DNA of 64,000 bases from Flaviflagellibacter rhizophilus (GCF_033898525.1 NZ_JAXAFJ010000009.1:1-64000), one strand, 5' to 3'; counted from the first letter of the stretch, positions 8,772 to 17,360 are shown. Notes: generated by a model from the letters alone, not told the origin. A program made the numbers and translations.

Positions 8772-9532
8772 TTTGCCGTTTTGCGCGAAGCCCGCGAAAT
8801 CGCTTCGGCGAGCAATTCCGTCATGCACGGCTGCTTTGCCGTGAACTCGGACAATGGCGAACGGCGCTTCTCGCGCTCGATGTTCCAGTACTGCATCGCC
8901 GCGTAGCGGCGCAGCACGGGAACTCCGTCCGCAACCGACTTCTCGCCGATCTCGCCGACATACGGAACGTAGATCCGCTCATGCGCCACCTGGGGCACGA
9001 ACGGCGGATCCACCAGGACCAGATCGAGGCCCCTGCCCTCGACCCAGGCGCTGGCCTCGTCCAGCGTGCTCTCGAATTCGCCGAGATCGTTGAGCGCCAG
9101 CGCATCGCGGACCCCAACCTGCCAGATAACGAGGTCGGGCTCCCGCGCCGCCACCATGGTCCGCAATTGCTCGAAGTCGTCATCGGCGAGACCGGCGGAG
9201 CGGGCTTCCGAGACGTGGATGCTGATCCCGGGAAGACGCTGTTCTAGTGCCCGCTCCAGCGGGGGCTCCACACCCATGGCAGCCTGCGAAGGCTCTGCGC
9301 CGATCACCAGAATGCGCACGGGACCCTTGCGACCGATCAGCGCCTCGGTCCGGTCCAGCATCGCAGGGAATTTGAGATAGGCATCCGGCACCGTGCAGCG
9401 ATCCGGGATACCGGCGCGCGCGGGTGCTGCCGGCACCAGCGCCGACACGAGCACGCCAGCCAGAAAGGTCAGCGCGCCGAAGCGGCTGGCCCGATGGCGT
9501 GGCGACGATCCTCTTGTTCCCGACGGTTCCAT
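8765..9532 (-). CDS. SGNH/GDSL-like exported protein, OpgC-linked
   Basis: The chosen Met (9532) gives 255 residues with an N-terminal membrane anchor or signal segment (ALTFLAGVLVSALVPAAPARA). An alpha/beta domain follows, resembling SGNH-fold hydrolases: VRILVIGAEPS as block I with S, VIWQVGVRDAL as a block III-like segment, and LVLVDPPFVPQVAHERIYVP as a block V-like region with a His. The usual GDS serine motif is altered, so catalysis is unproven. The frame extends further upstream but reads implausibly there. The start overlaps the end of the opgC-like gene by 64 nt, suggesting translational coupling and a role in glucan or polysaccharide modification. Confidence 0.65.
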   Translation of the reverse strand: MEPSGTRGSSPRHRASRFGALTFLAGVLVSALVPAAPARAGIPDRCTVPDAYLKFPAMLDRTEALIGRKGPVRILVIGAEPSQAAMGVEPPLERALEQRLPGISIHVSEARSAGLADDDFEQLRTMVAAREPDLVIWQVGVRDALALNDLGEFESTLDEASAWVEGRGLDLVLVDPPFVPQVAHERIYVPYVGEIGEKSVADGVPVLRRYAAMQYWNIEREKRRSPLSEFTAKQPCMTELLAEAISRASRKTAKK

Positions 9533-10617
9533 TCCAGCACACCAGCACATGCAAACAGCATAGCAAGTCCTGAGCCGATAAGCCCGATATCCACCAGCAG
9601 CCCGCCGCCCGACAAAGCCCGCAGCAACTGCCCGGCCACGGCGAGCACCGTACCGAGCGCGAACACGGGAAGCGAGTGCCGCCCGAGCACTGCGACCGAG
9701 CCCAGCAGCCTCGTCTGCCGTATCCACCGCTCCAGCGGAAGGTGGCTAACCACATAGGTGAGAGCCAGCACGTGGAGAAGGCGCGGCAGATGCAGGTCCG
9801 ACTTGCTGAATTCCCACGCAAACAGCGGCACAGGCGACAGATTCCATGTCGGATTGAAGCCACTGACGATCCAGACCGCCGAGGCGGCCACGTAAACTGC
9901 CGCCGCCCAGAACAGCACGCGTGAGCGCACGCCATCTCCGTTCAGGATCATGCCGCCAATGGCCAGCCCGATGGTGAACAGGAGCTGCCAGCACAGCGGA
10001 TTGAGGAACCACAGGCCTTCCGCCGGGAAGGTCGAGAGCTGAACCGGCACCAATTGGGCCGTGAGGTACAGCGCCGCGGATGCACCCAGTCCCAGCCATA
10101 CGTTGCGCGCGGCCAGCACCAGCAGCAGCGGCGACATCAGCAGCAGAACCACGTAGAGCGGCAGGATGTCGAGATAGGAGGGCTGCAGCATGAGCGTCGC
10201 GAGCCCGATCAAGCCGGGTATGGTGTCGTTCACCAGCACATCGAGGCGAAACGCTTCGAAGAAGCGGGTATCTCCCGTGACCGTCACCGCGTAGGCGATG
10301 AGGGCTCCGCAGCAGACGATCAGCATGATGTGGATCGTGTAGAGCTGGAAGGCGCGTTGCACGATGCGGAAGCTGGTCGCCGCCGCTTCCCCTTGCCTGA
10401 ACCGGGGAAGATAGGCCAACGCCGCCCCGACACCGGCAAGCATCACGAAGATCTCGGTCGCATCCGAGAAACCGTAGTTGCGGTGCGTGAGCCAGACGAA
10501 CGCGTTGCCCGGTATGTGATTGATAAAGATGGTGATCAGGGCGAAGCCGCGCCAGAAATCGACGCTCATCAAGCGCGCCCGCGACCGGCGCGCATCTCCC
10601 GACTCAACATTGCTCAT
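9469..10617 (-). CDS. opgC: OpgC-type membrane acyltransferase
   Basis: This 382-residue integral membrane protein with about ten hydrophobic helices matches the OpgC family, which transfers succinyl groups to osmoregulated periplasmic glucans. Typical landmarks are the N-terminal SVDFWRGFALITIFINHIPG, NYGFSDATEIFVMLAG with the conserved acidic residues, and LYTIHIMLI. The start at the internal Met (MSNVES) is preferred; the frame is open 12 codons more. It is upstream of, and overlaps, the SGNH-like gene, a pairing that would fit modification of periplasmic glucans. Confidence 0.88.
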   Translation of the reverse strand: MSNVESGDARRSRARLMSVDFWRGFALITIFINHIPGNAFVWLTHRNYGFSDATEIFVMLAGVGAALAYLPRFRQGEAAATSFRIVQRAFQLYTIHIMLIVCCGALIAYAVTVTGDTRFFEAFRLDVLVNDTIPGLIGLATLMLQPSYLDILPLYVVLLLMSPLLLVLAARNVWLGLGASAALYLTAQLVPVQLSTFPAEGLWFLNPLCWQLLFTIGLAIGGMILNGDGVRSRVLFWAAAVYVAASAVWIVSGFNPTWNLSPVPLFAWEFSKSDLHLPRLLHVLALTYVVSHLPLERWIRQTRLLGSVAVLGRHSLPVFALGTVLAVAGQLLRALSGGGLLVDIGLIGSGLAMLFACAGVLEWNRREQEDRRHAIGPAASAR

Positions 10618-10686
10618 GGCGCGATAACAGCATGCCGGCCGCGTGGCAGCCACGCCCCCGGGGCGCGACTGCCATGTTCCAGGCGT

Positions 10687-11136
10687 CTAGTAGCGGCTCG
10701 TGCGCGAGGCTTCGAGGCCGCGGCGCGCGTCGAGGCTCCACGGTCCGGCGCCAGCCAGCATCAGGTAGAGGAACACGAAGCAGTAAAGCGCTGCGAGTTC
10801 GCCACCGTTGAGGATGGGAAAGAAGCTCTTGGAAGCGTGGGCCATGAAATAGGCCACGGCTGTGAAGCCCGCGAGGAGGAACGCCGTGGGGCGCGTGAAG
10901 AGCCCGATGACGATCAGCAATCCGCCGACCAGTTCAATAACGCCCGCGAGGCCCATGAGCGAGACGAGAGGCGGCATGCCCCGTGCCGACGCTTCCGGGA
11001 AGCCGAACAGCTTCTGGGTGCCGTGCTGCATGATGAGCAGGCCCGTCATGATGCGCAGGACACTGAGCATGATGGGCGCATAGCGCGCGGCGGATACGAA
11101 CGGGCGTTCGACAGGGTTTGAGCGGTTCAGCAGCAT
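10687..11136 (-). CDS. DoxX family membrane protein
   Basis: A 149-residue protein with four hydrophobic helices. LRIMTGLLIMQHGTQKLFGF, GLAGVIELVGGLLIVIGLFTRPTAF and the later AHASKSFFP segment are typical of the DoxX family (PF07681). DoxX-like proteins are inner-membrane proteins linked to quinone or redox stress functions, without a firm reaction. An alternative start at the internal Met before LSVLRIM is possible. It stands apart from its neighbours, with opgC 70 nt downstream on the same strand. Confidence 0.85.
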   Translation of the reverse strand: MLLNRSNPVERPFVSAARYAPIMLSVLRIMTGLLIMQHGTQKLFGFPEASARGMPPLVSLMGLAGVIELVGGLLIVIGLFTRPTAFLLAGFTAVAYFMAHASKSFFPILNGGELAALYCFVFLYLMLAGAGPWSLDARRGLEASRTSRY

Positions 11137-11232
11137 TGATCACCTCCGCCGCGACAATGTTCGACGCCGCGACGGAATGCCAGAGCCCATTTCGTGCCGC
11201 GGCTCACAACCGGCAATGCATGGCTGCACGCC

Positions 11233-11469
11233 TCAGCGGCCGAGACCCTTCTTCAGCTCGTCGATGCGCTTCGAGGCGTCCGCCTTGGTAAGATCCTCGG
11301 AAAACGCGTCCGCCTGCCCGGCTTCTTCCGAAAGTGTCTTCAGATAGGAGGCCTGTGCTCCCGTCATCGGTTCGCCGCCGGACACCCAATCCTCCACCGG
11401 CTTCTCGGTGTTGGAGCCGGGATTTGGATCGGTCTTCGGGTTCTCGGTGTGATCGGCGTCGTTGGCCAT
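11233..11469 (-). CDS. DUF3072 domain protein
   Basis: A 78-residue acidic cytosolic protein. The core PMTGAQASYLKTLSEEA followed by SEDLTKADASKRIDELKK is the DUF3072 signature, a helix pair also seen in DUF3072/SAP-like small proteins of soil bacteria. The N-terminal 30 residues are low-complexity (Asn, Pro, Thr). The start is placed at the ATG preceded by GGAGAA at good spacing; an in-frame ATG lies five codons upstream. A GC-rich hairpin (11501-11529) precedes it. Function unknown. Confidence 0.82.
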   Translation of the reverse strand: MANDADHTENPKTDPNPGSNTEKPVEDWVSGGEPMTGAQASYLKTLSEEAGQADAFSEDLTKADASKRIDELKKGLGR

Positions 11470-11500
11470 GGCAATGTTCTCCATACGTTCCGACGCAGAA

Positions 11501-11529
11501 CGCCCGGGAAACGGCTGGGTTCCCGGGCG
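11501..11529 (-). terminator. GC-rich hairpin between rlpA-like gene and DUF3072 gene
   Basis: Perfect 10-bp arms CGCCCGGGAA / TTCCCGGGCG with a 9-nt loop, between two minus-strand genes. There is no T-run, so it may be a weak terminator or attenuator for the upstream RlpA-like gene, or a leader structure for DUF3072. Confidence 0.45.
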
Positions 11530-11584
11530 TCGGTGATGAGGAGAGGCTTGGGAACGCGAGACCTGACCCGCTGCCCCCCGAGCC

Positions 11585-11977
11585 TCAGTTGGAGGCGAGC
11601 TGCTGAATCTGGACGCGGGCAACACCGGTGCCCATCATGCCGAGCTGGCGCGCGGCGCCGCGGGACACGTCGATGACCCGGCCGCCGACAAAGGGGCCAC
11701 GATCATTGACGACGACGTTGACGCTCTTGCCGGTGCGGCTGTTCGTGACACGAAGCTTGGTGCCGAAAGGAAGCGTACGGTGGGCGGCGCTGAGGCCGTC
11801 CGGATTGTAGCGGGCACCCGACGCGGTCCGGTGACCCATCTGGTACCAGGACGCCATGCCGGACATGCGATGGACCTTCTTCTCCGCCTTGCGCGGCGCA
11901 GCCGACGCTACGGTGACATTCATGGCGCCAACAGCGAGAAGAGCGGCGCCGGCCGCAGCGATGTTCAGAAAACGCAT
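11585..11977 (-). CDS. rlpA: RlpA-like septal ring lytic transglycosylase family protein
   Basis: A 130-residue exported protein with a signal peptide (ends near VASAAP) and one double-psi beta-barrel domain. Landmarks are MASWYQMGHRTASGARYNP, AAHRTLPFGTKLRVTN, and VNDRGPFVGGRVIDVSRGAA carrying the conserved Asp and Arg. RlpA family members cleave denuded peptidoglycan glycans at the septum. This short form lacks a SPOR domain, as is frequent in Hyphomicrobiales. The start is at the second ATG (11977), which has GAGGA at 6 nt. Confidence 0.85.
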   Translation of the reverse strand: MRFLNIAAAGAALLAVGAMNVTVASAAPRKAEKKVHRMSGMASWYQMGHRTASGARYNPDGLSAAHRTLPFGTKLRVTNSRTGKSVNVVVNDRGPFVGGRVIDVSRGAARQLGMMGTGVARVQIQQLASN

Positions 11978-12138
11978 ATACATTCCTCGACTGGGCCCCC
12001 CGGCCCGGATGAGGCGCGAAAGACAGTCCAGAAGAGGCAGAAATGCGGCCCGACACGGGCAGATCAGTGATCGTATATCAGATGCGACAATCTGACATGG
12101 CTGGCTATGGAACCAATTCGACGTCGCGGGAACAACAG

Positions 12139-12492
12139 ATGACTTCAACTTTCGTGCAGTTCAACATCAACAACATTGTTCCGGAAGAAGCTTCTCCTGC
12201 GGAAGATCGCATCCTGCGTGGAAAGCCGGTTGCACTAACCTGGAACGTTGATGAAAGCCCCGACGGCAAGCTGTTCACGGGCCTGTGGGAAGCCACGCCG
12301 GGGGCCTGGCGCGTCCGGTACGACGAGTGGGAATTCTGCGAGATCGAGAGCGGACATTCCGTCGTGACGCCAGATGGCGGAGAGCCGATCCACCTGCGGG
12401 CGGGCGACCGGCTCGTCCTGCGGCCCGGCTTCACGGGCGTGTGGGAGGTGATGGAAACAACGCGCAAGAGCTACGTGATCCGCCTTCCCTGA
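12139..12492 (+). CDS. Cupin domain protein (EutQ/DUF861-like)
   Basis: A 117-residue single-domain cupin. The segments TGLWEATPGAWRVRYDEWEFCEIESGHSVVTPDGG and GDRLVLRPGFTGVWEVMETTRKSY (listed here as positions about 45-79 and 90-113) follow the (S)-ureidoglycine aminohydrolase-like/DUF861 pattern. These cupins often lack full metal ligands, and here the usual His motif is replaced by a YDEWEF segment. The start at 12139 keeps the conserved N-terminal strand; the frame is open further upstream. Function is unassigned. It faces the decarboxylase gene, with a small GC hairpin (12512-12526) between them. Confidence 0.75.
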   Translation: MTSTFVQFNINNIVPEEASPAEDRILRGKPVALTWNVDESPDGKLFTGLWEATPGAWRVRYDEWEFCEIESGHSVVTPDGGEPIHLRAGDRLVLRPGFTGVWEVMETTRKSYVIRLP

Positions 12493-12511
12493 CGGTCGCC
12501 CGGAGTCACCT

Positions 12512-12526
12512 CTCCCCGCCGGGGAG
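12512..12526. terminator. Short GC hairpin between converging genes
   Basis: CTCCCC-GCC-GGGGAG lies in the 41-nt gap between the cupin and decarboxylase stops. It has no T-run, so it is a weak or accidental terminator. Confidence 0.3.
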
Positions 12527-12533
12527 CGGTCGA

Positions 12534-13769
12534 CTACTCTGCCGCCATTCCGCCGCGCGTCTCCACCGTGGCGTAGCCCTCCTCGCCGGTGTCCTCATCC
12601 TCATAGGCCGTGGCGATCTCCACGAACTCATCGGGGTAGAAGCCGTTGAAACGCGTGCGAAGCGAGAGCGAATAGGCGCCGATATGGCCGATCTCGATCC
12701 AGTCCCCCGTATCGACATGTTCGGGAAGCCAGAACGGGCGGCTCAATATGTCCACGCTGTCGCAGGTGGCCCCGCAGACGCGGAACGGCGTCAGCTTGGT
12801 CGATGCACCCCGCCGCCGCCGCGCGGGATCGGGGATCAGCCGCGCCGGAAGCGTCATCTTGCCGGTCCACGCATCCGACAATGACGACCAGATGCCGTCA
12901 TTGATGTAGATGCGCTGCCCCTTCTTGAGCAGCACGCGCACGATGACCGAGAGCGAGCGGGCCACGATGACACGGCCCGGCTCCGCGATCAGCGGAAGGT
13001 CGTCCAGCCCCCATTCGTCGATCTCGGTCTGGATGTCGCGGACCAGTTCACCCACGGCCGGGACGGGCGGCGGCGCCTTGCGCTTGGGATCGTGGCCGTA
13101 GCGGGCGGGAAAACCCCCGCCGATATCTAGCGCCGCTATGTCCGCCGCCGCCCGTCCGCGCACCCATGCAGCGCTGGCGAGCGCGCGTTCATAAGTGGAA
13201 AGGTCCTCGACCTGGCTGCCGACATGGAAGGCGATCCCGCAGCGGAAGCCGATGCGGTCGATGCGCTCCACAAGCTCCACCGCATGCTTGGCGGCGGCAC
13301 CGAACTTCTTGGACAATTCGTAGGCGGCATGCCCCTTCGTGGCGATGCGCACGAACAGGGTGATGTCGGCGGGATCCAGATCCATGGCGCGAACGATGCG
13401 CAGGATCTTCGCGATCTCGTCCTCATGGTCCACTGCCATGTGGCGGATGCCATAGGTCTCCAGCGCCAGGCGGATGTCGGACTGCGCCTTCACGGGGTGC
13501 ATGTAGAACTGGGCCGCAGCAGGGTCGGCCAGCCGGGCCGCCGCGAACTCGGCGGGGCTGGCGACGTCGAAGGCCTTCACGCCCGCTTCGCTGATCGTCT
13601 TCAGCACCATGTCCTCGCCGTTCGTCTTCACGGCGTAGGCGGTCTGGCCGCGAAAGGCGTCCAGGAAGGCGCGCGTGTCCTGGGCCAGAACCGAGGGCCG
13701 GAAGCCGTAGACGGGTCGGTCTGGCCTTAGCGCCAGTGCCGCTTCGCGTCCCGTCGTAAACTTGTCCAT
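12534..13769 (-). CDS. Type III PLP-dependent decarboxylase (ornithine/lysine decarboxylase family)
   Basis: A 411-residue cytosolic enzyme of the alanine racemase-fold decarboxylases. It carries YAVKTN with the PLP-binding Lys, HVGSQ, GGGFPARYG (phosphate loop), AEPGR, and CGATCDSVD with the active-site Cys-Asp pair from the partner subunit. This CDS(I/V)D form points to ornithine (or lysine) decarboxylase, hence putrescine/cadaverine synthesis, rather than diaminopimelate decarboxylase. A GGAGA ribosome site precedes the start. Exact substrate is not fixed by the sequence. It is divergent from the 13906 gene. Confidence 0.88.
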   Translation of the reverse strand: MDKFTTGREAALALRPDRPVYGFRPSVLAQDTRAFLDAFRGQTAYAVKTNGEDMVLKTISEAGVKAFDVASPAEFAAARLADPAAAQFYMHPVKAQSDIRLALETYGIRHMAVDHEDEIAKILRIVRAMDLDPADITLFVRIATKGHAAYELSKKFGAAAKHAVELVERIDRIGFRCGIAFHVGSQVEDLSTYERALASAAWVRGRAAADIAALDIGGGFPARYGHDPKRKAPPPVPAVGELVRDIQTEIDEWGLDDLPLIAEPGRVIVARSLSVIVRVLLKKGQRIYINDGIWSSLSDAWTGKMTLPARLIPDPARRRRGASTKLTPFRVCGATCDSVDILSRPFWLPEHVDTGDWIEIGHIGAYSLSLRTRFNGFYPDEFVEIATAYEDEDTGEEGYATVETRGGMAAE

Positions 13770-13905
13770 GTGGTCTCCGCTTCGCGCCGGGGTGTGGCGC
13801 GCACGCTATCATGCCCTGGCTGCGGGTTTTTGTTCCCCTGCAAAGGCTTGACCGGCACGGCCCGCCGCCGCATCGTCCCGCCGAATAACCTAAGAGACCA
13901 CATCC

Positions 13906-14358
13906 ATGATGACGCGCGCCCTGAAGGCCCTGCTCGCCGCCTTGGCCCTGCTCGCTCCGCAGATGGCGATCGCTGCCGACCTCACCCGCCCCATGGTGAT
14001 CGAGAAGCGCGTTGTGGTCGAAGACCCGGACCTGCCGAACTGCTTCAGCCCCAAAGTCTTCAATGAGATGTCCGACGCATTCGAGAGCAAGGAGAAGGAG
14101 TATTGGAAATCCGATCTCGTCCTGCTCTCGTTCCTGAACGCCGAGGAACTTGGCTACCGCCCGTGGGGCGCCTCCTTCATCCCGCGCCGATTCTGCCAGG
14201 CTGAAACCCGCGTCTCCGACGGCACCATCCGCTCCGTGTTCTATTCCATCGGCAAGGACACCGGCACCCTGGGCGTGAAGTTCGGCGTGGAGTTCTGCGT
14301 GATCGGGCTGGACCGCAACCTCTCCTACGCTCCCAACTGCCGGATGGCTCAGCCTTGA
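13906..14358 (+). CDS. Exported protein of unknown function, RNase T2-linked
   Basis: A 150-residue protein with a signal peptide (about residues 1-23, ending MAIAAD). The mature domain has three cysteines (in LPNCFSPKVF, RRFCQAETRV and EFCVIGLDRN, plus NCRMAQP at the end, making four) that could form two disulfides. No known domain was recognised. Its stop overlaps the start of the RNase T2 gene (TGATG), so the two are probably translated together and both act in the periplasm or outside. Confidence 0.75.
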   Translation: MMTRALKALLAALALLAPQMAIAADLTRPMVIEKRVVVEDPDLPNCFSPKVFNEMSDAFESKEKEYWKSDLVLLSFLNAEELGYRPWGASFIPRRFCQAETRVSDGTIRSVFYSIGKDTGTLGVKFGVEFCVIGLDRNLSYAPNCRMAQP

Positions 14359-15029
14359 TGATGGCGCGGGCGGCAGCAGCCCTCCTGCTGCTGCTGACCT
14401 CGCTGTTCGCCACCGCCTCGACCGCGTCTGCCCAGGAAAACACGCCGGGAAAGTTCGACTTCTACGTGCTGTCCCTGTCGTGGTCGCCGAGCTACTGCCT
14501 CAGCAAGCGAGCGGATGAGGACGGACCGCAATGCGCCGGGCCGCGCCCCTTCCACTTCGTCGTTCACGGCCTCTGGCCTCAGCATGAAGCCGGCTTCCCC
14601 GAATATTGCGACCGGAAGGCGCCGCGCGTGCCGGAGGCGGAGATCGGGCGCATGCTCGACATCATGCCGAGCCGCGGCCTCGTCATCCACGAATGGCGCA
14701 AGCATGGATCCTGCACCGGCCTGACCTCGACTGCTTACTTCGACGCAACACGCGAAGCGCGCAGCCGCGTCAGCATCCCGGCGACCTATGAAGCATCGGG
14801 CGAGTGGCGCACCACCACGCCGGGCGAGATTGAGGCCGCTTTCCGGCAGGCCAATCCCGGGCTCGGCGCGGACATGATCGCCGTGACCTGCAACGACCGC
14901 CGCCTGCAGGAAGTTCGCATCTGCATGAACAAGGGCTTCGGCTTCCGCTCCTGTCCGGAGGTGGACCGCCGCTCCTGCCGCAGCGACAAGCTGGCGCTGC
15001 CGCCGGCACGCGCGTCGTCCTCCCGCTGA
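14358..15029 (+). CDS. Ribonuclease T2 family enzyme
   Basis: A secreted or periplasmic endoribonuclease of 223 residues with a signal peptide ending near TASAQ. Both catalytic blocks are present: CAS1 FVVHGLWPQ (His about 70) and CAS2 HEWRKHGSC (His about 111 and 116). Several cysteines for the conserved disulfides are also visible. RNase T2 cleaves single-stranded RNA through 2',3'-cyclic phosphates. A TTG one codon upstream is an alternative start. The TGATG overlap with the previous gene indicates coupling. Confidence 0.93.
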   Translation: MMARAAAALLLLLTSLFATASTASAQENTPGKFDFYVLSLSWSPSYCLSKRADEDGPQCAGPRPFHFVVHGLWPQHEAGFPEYCDRKAPRVPEAEIGRMLDIMPSRGLVIHEWRKHGSCTGLTSTAYFDATREARSRVSIPATYEASGEWRTTTPGEIEAAFRQANPGLGADMIAVTCNDRRLQEVRICMNKGFGFRSCPEVDRRSCRSDKLALPPARASSSR

Positions 15030-15050
15030 ACCGCAGCGGCCGCCCGTAAG

Positions 15051-15908
15051 ATGAACTACCGACACGGCTTTCATGCCGGCAACTTCGCGGATGTGCTGAA
15101 GCACAGCGTGCTGGCTCTCATCGTCCGGCACCTGCTGCAGAAGGCTGCACCCTTCCGCTACATCGACACCCATGCCGGCATCGGCCTGTACGATCTGCAC
15201 TCCGAACAGGCGCAGAAGACGGGCGAGTGGCGCGACGGCGTGGCCCGCGTCTGGAACACGCGCTTCGAGCCGGAGGTCGCGGCTTTGCTGGCTCCCTGGC
15301 AGGACGCCGTCAACCGGCTGAACCCGGAAGGCGGGCTCCGCTACTATCCCGGCTCGCCCGAGCTCGTGCGGGCTCTCGCGCGTCCCGACGACCGCCTCGT
15401 CTTGTGCGAATTGCATCCGCAGGATGCAGCGCTGCTCGGCCGCCGCTATGCGCGCGACAAGCGGATGCGCGTGGTCGAGATCGACGGCTGGACCGGGCTC
15501 AACGCCTATGTGCCGCCGAAGGAGAGGCGCGGCCTCGTTCTCGTCGATCCGCCGTTCGAAGAGCCGGATGAATTGCTGCGCATGGTGTCCGCGCTGGACG
15601 CGGCGCACCGCAAATGGCCCACCGGGACCTATGCACTCTGGTATCCGGTCAAGGATCCCGGTGAGATCGCGGCCTTCACGCACCGGCTGGCAAATCTCGA
15701 CGTGCCGTCGATTCTCGGCGCGGAGATCATGATCCAGAGGCCCGAAGATGCGTCGCGTCTCAACGGCACGGGGCTCGTGATCGTCAACCCGCCCTGGACG
15801 CTGGAGCGCGACCTGCGGATCCTCCTGCCCGCTTTGGCCCGGGTGCTCGGCCGCGACGGCCGCAGCACGTCCCGGGTCTTCCAGATTGCCGGCGAGAGAC
15901 GGGCTTGA
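15051..15908 (+). CDS. rlmJ: 23S rRNA (adenine(2030)-N6)-methyltransferase RlmJ
   Basis: RlmJ methylates A2030 of 23S rRNA using S-adenosylmethionine. The 285-residue protein starts with the hallmark MNYRHGFHAGNFADVLKH. It has YIDTHAGIGLYDL (SAM motif region) and the catalytic VDPPFE near residue 166, typical of N6-adenine methyltransferases. Length and motif order match the family. It lies 21 nt after the RNase T2 gene on the same strand, so co-transcription is possible. Confidence 0.93.
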   Translation: MNYRHGFHAGNFADVLKHSVLALIVRHLLQKAAPFRYIDTHAGIGLYDLHSEQAQKTGEWRDGVARVWNTRFEPEVAALLAPWQDAVNRLNPEGGLRYYPGSPELVRALARPDDRLVLCELHPQDAALLGRRYARDKRMRVVEIDGWTGLNAYVPPKERRGLVLVDPPFEEPDELLRMVSALDAAHRKWPTGTYALWYPVKDPGEIAAFTHRLANLDVPSILGAEIMIQRPEDASRLNGTGLVIVNPPWTLERDLRILLPALARVLGRDGRSTSRVFQIAGERRA

Positions 15909-16119
15909 GGTCGTAAAGGTGCAACAGTGCGGCGAGGAATATCATCGGGCCGCACAATCCGCTGTTCACCGGATTCCCGATGCTTCAAAAGGACGGCGCG
16001 CCGCTGATGACGGGCGACACGGATATCTTGATAGATCCGTCGCGAAGGTCACTCGGCGTTAAGAGCCTACCCGCAAGATAAGTTGTCCGACCTGATCGGA
16101 CCCACCAAGGAACGCTGTC

Positions 16120-16290
16120 GTGGATCCCTTGCCGCTTCATCTCTCGATCGCCTTTTTCGGCATCCAGGTCGTCGCCTGGACGGGACTTTGCGCATATCTC
16201 TACGCCACGCGCAGTCGCCGCAGCGAGGCGAACATCGCCTCGCTCATCAGCGAGATCCAGAGCCAGGACCAGCTGGCCAAGGCGGCCTGA
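16120..16290 (+). CDS. Small membrane protein with GTG start
   Basis: A 56-residue frame from GTG (16120) to TGA (16288-16290), preceded by AAGGA at suitable spacing. A single hydrophobic helix (LSIAFFGIQVVAWTGLCAYL) is followed by a basic RSRRSE stretch and a short polar C-terminal helix, the usual look of a one-pass membrane protein with a cytosolic tail. No family was recognised. It is convergent with the heme A synthase gene. Confidence 0.55.
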   Translation: MDPLPLHLSIAFFGIQVVAWTGLCAYLYATRSRRSEANIASLISEIQSQDQLAKAA

Positions 16291-16310
16291 TCATCGGTTA
16301 GCCCTGCGCC

Positions 16311-17360
16311 TCAGGCCCTCTGCAGCACTGCACTGGGTACAGCTACCTGCGCCTGCGTGCTGAACCGCTGCACATTGCTGGCCGCGTGGGCGATGACCGC
16401 CAGCGCGCCGAACTGGTGCAGCAGCGCCAGCCCCAGCGGCACGACGTGGATGAGCGTCAGGACACCGATCACGGCCTGAATGACGATGGTGAGCAGCAGG
16501 ACGGCGCTTGGCCGGAAGGCCGGCGTTCCGCGCGTCAGCACCAGATTCGCGACGGCGGCGGCCAGCAGCAGATAAGCCGTCATGCGGTGCACGAACTGCG
16601 CCGTCATCGGATTCTCGAACAGGTTGCGCCACAGCGGTTCCAGCGGCGAGAGGCTGGCGGCTGACGGGATGAGCATGCCGTCCATCAGCGGCCAGGTCGT
16701 GAAGGACAGGCCTGCGTCGAGCCCCGCCACGATGGCTCCGAGGAACACCTGCACGAAGGACAGGACGAGGAGCCCCCACGCTGCGGCCTTGATGGCGGGC
16801 CGGACCGGCAGGTTGCGCGGCTTCAGCGACAGAGCCGTCCAGAGGATCGCTGCAAAGAGGAAGAAGGCGAGCGTCAGGTGCACGGCCAGCCGGTAGGGCG
16901 CCACGGACGTGCGCTCCGTCAGGCCCGACGCCACCATCCACCAGCCGATCGCCCCCTGAAGGCCGCCGAGCAGGAAGAGCAGGAACAGCTTAGGCGCGAG
17001 GCTGCGGTCAAGATTGCCGCGCCACCAGAAGACGGCGAGCGGGACGATGAAGACGAGGCCGATGACGCGGCCCAGCAGGCGGTGGAGCCACTCCCAGAAG
17101 TAGATCTTCTTGAAGTCGCCAAGGCTCATGCCCTTGTTGATCTGCTGGTATTGCGGGATCTGCTGGTACTTGGCGAATTCGTCGTTCCAGGCCTGGTCGC
17201 TCATCGGCGGCAGCGCGCCGGTCACCGGCTTCCATTCTGTGATGGACAGGCCTGATTCGGTCAGGCGCGTCGCGCCGCCCACCAGCACCATCACGCACAC
17301 CATCAGCGCGACGAACATCAGCCATATGCGGACGGGGCGGTAACGGTCGGCAGGCGCCAT
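16311..17360 (-). CDS. ctaA: Heme A synthase (COX15/CtaA)
   Basis: This 349-residue inner-membrane enzyme converts heme O to heme A for cytochrome aa3 oxidase. It has eight hydrophobic helices and the conserved heme-binding histidines in EWLHRLLGR, AVHLTLAF, QFVHRMTAYLL and LLHQFGAL. The N-terminal GGATRLTESGLSITEWKP is a family signature. The start at MAPADRY is chosen because the upstream open frame reads as non-homologous. It is divergent from the DUF2842 gene. Confidence 0.95.
   Translation of the reverse strand: MAPADRYRPVRIWLMFVALMVCVMVLVGGATRLTESGLSITEWKPVTGALPPMSDQAWNDEFAKYQQIPQYQQINKGMSLGDFKKIYFWEWLHRLLGRVIGLVFIVPLAVFWWRGNLDRSLAPKLFLLFLLGGLQGAIGWWMVASGLTERTSVAPYRLAVHLTLAFFLFAAILWTALSLKPRNLPVRPAIKAAAWGLLVLSFVQVFLGAIVAGLDAGLSFTTWPLMDGMLIPSAASLSPLEPLWRNLFENPMTAQFVHRMTAYLLLAAAVANLVLTRGTPAFRPSAVLLLTIVIQAVIGVLTLIHVVPLGLALLHQFGALAVIAHAASNVQRFSTQAQVAVPSAVLQRA

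Noticed and set aside
15909..16119. Short frame at about 15979-16080 (33 codons) before the GTG-start microprotein
   Set aside because: No ribosome-binding site and no protein-like pattern; treated as spacer.
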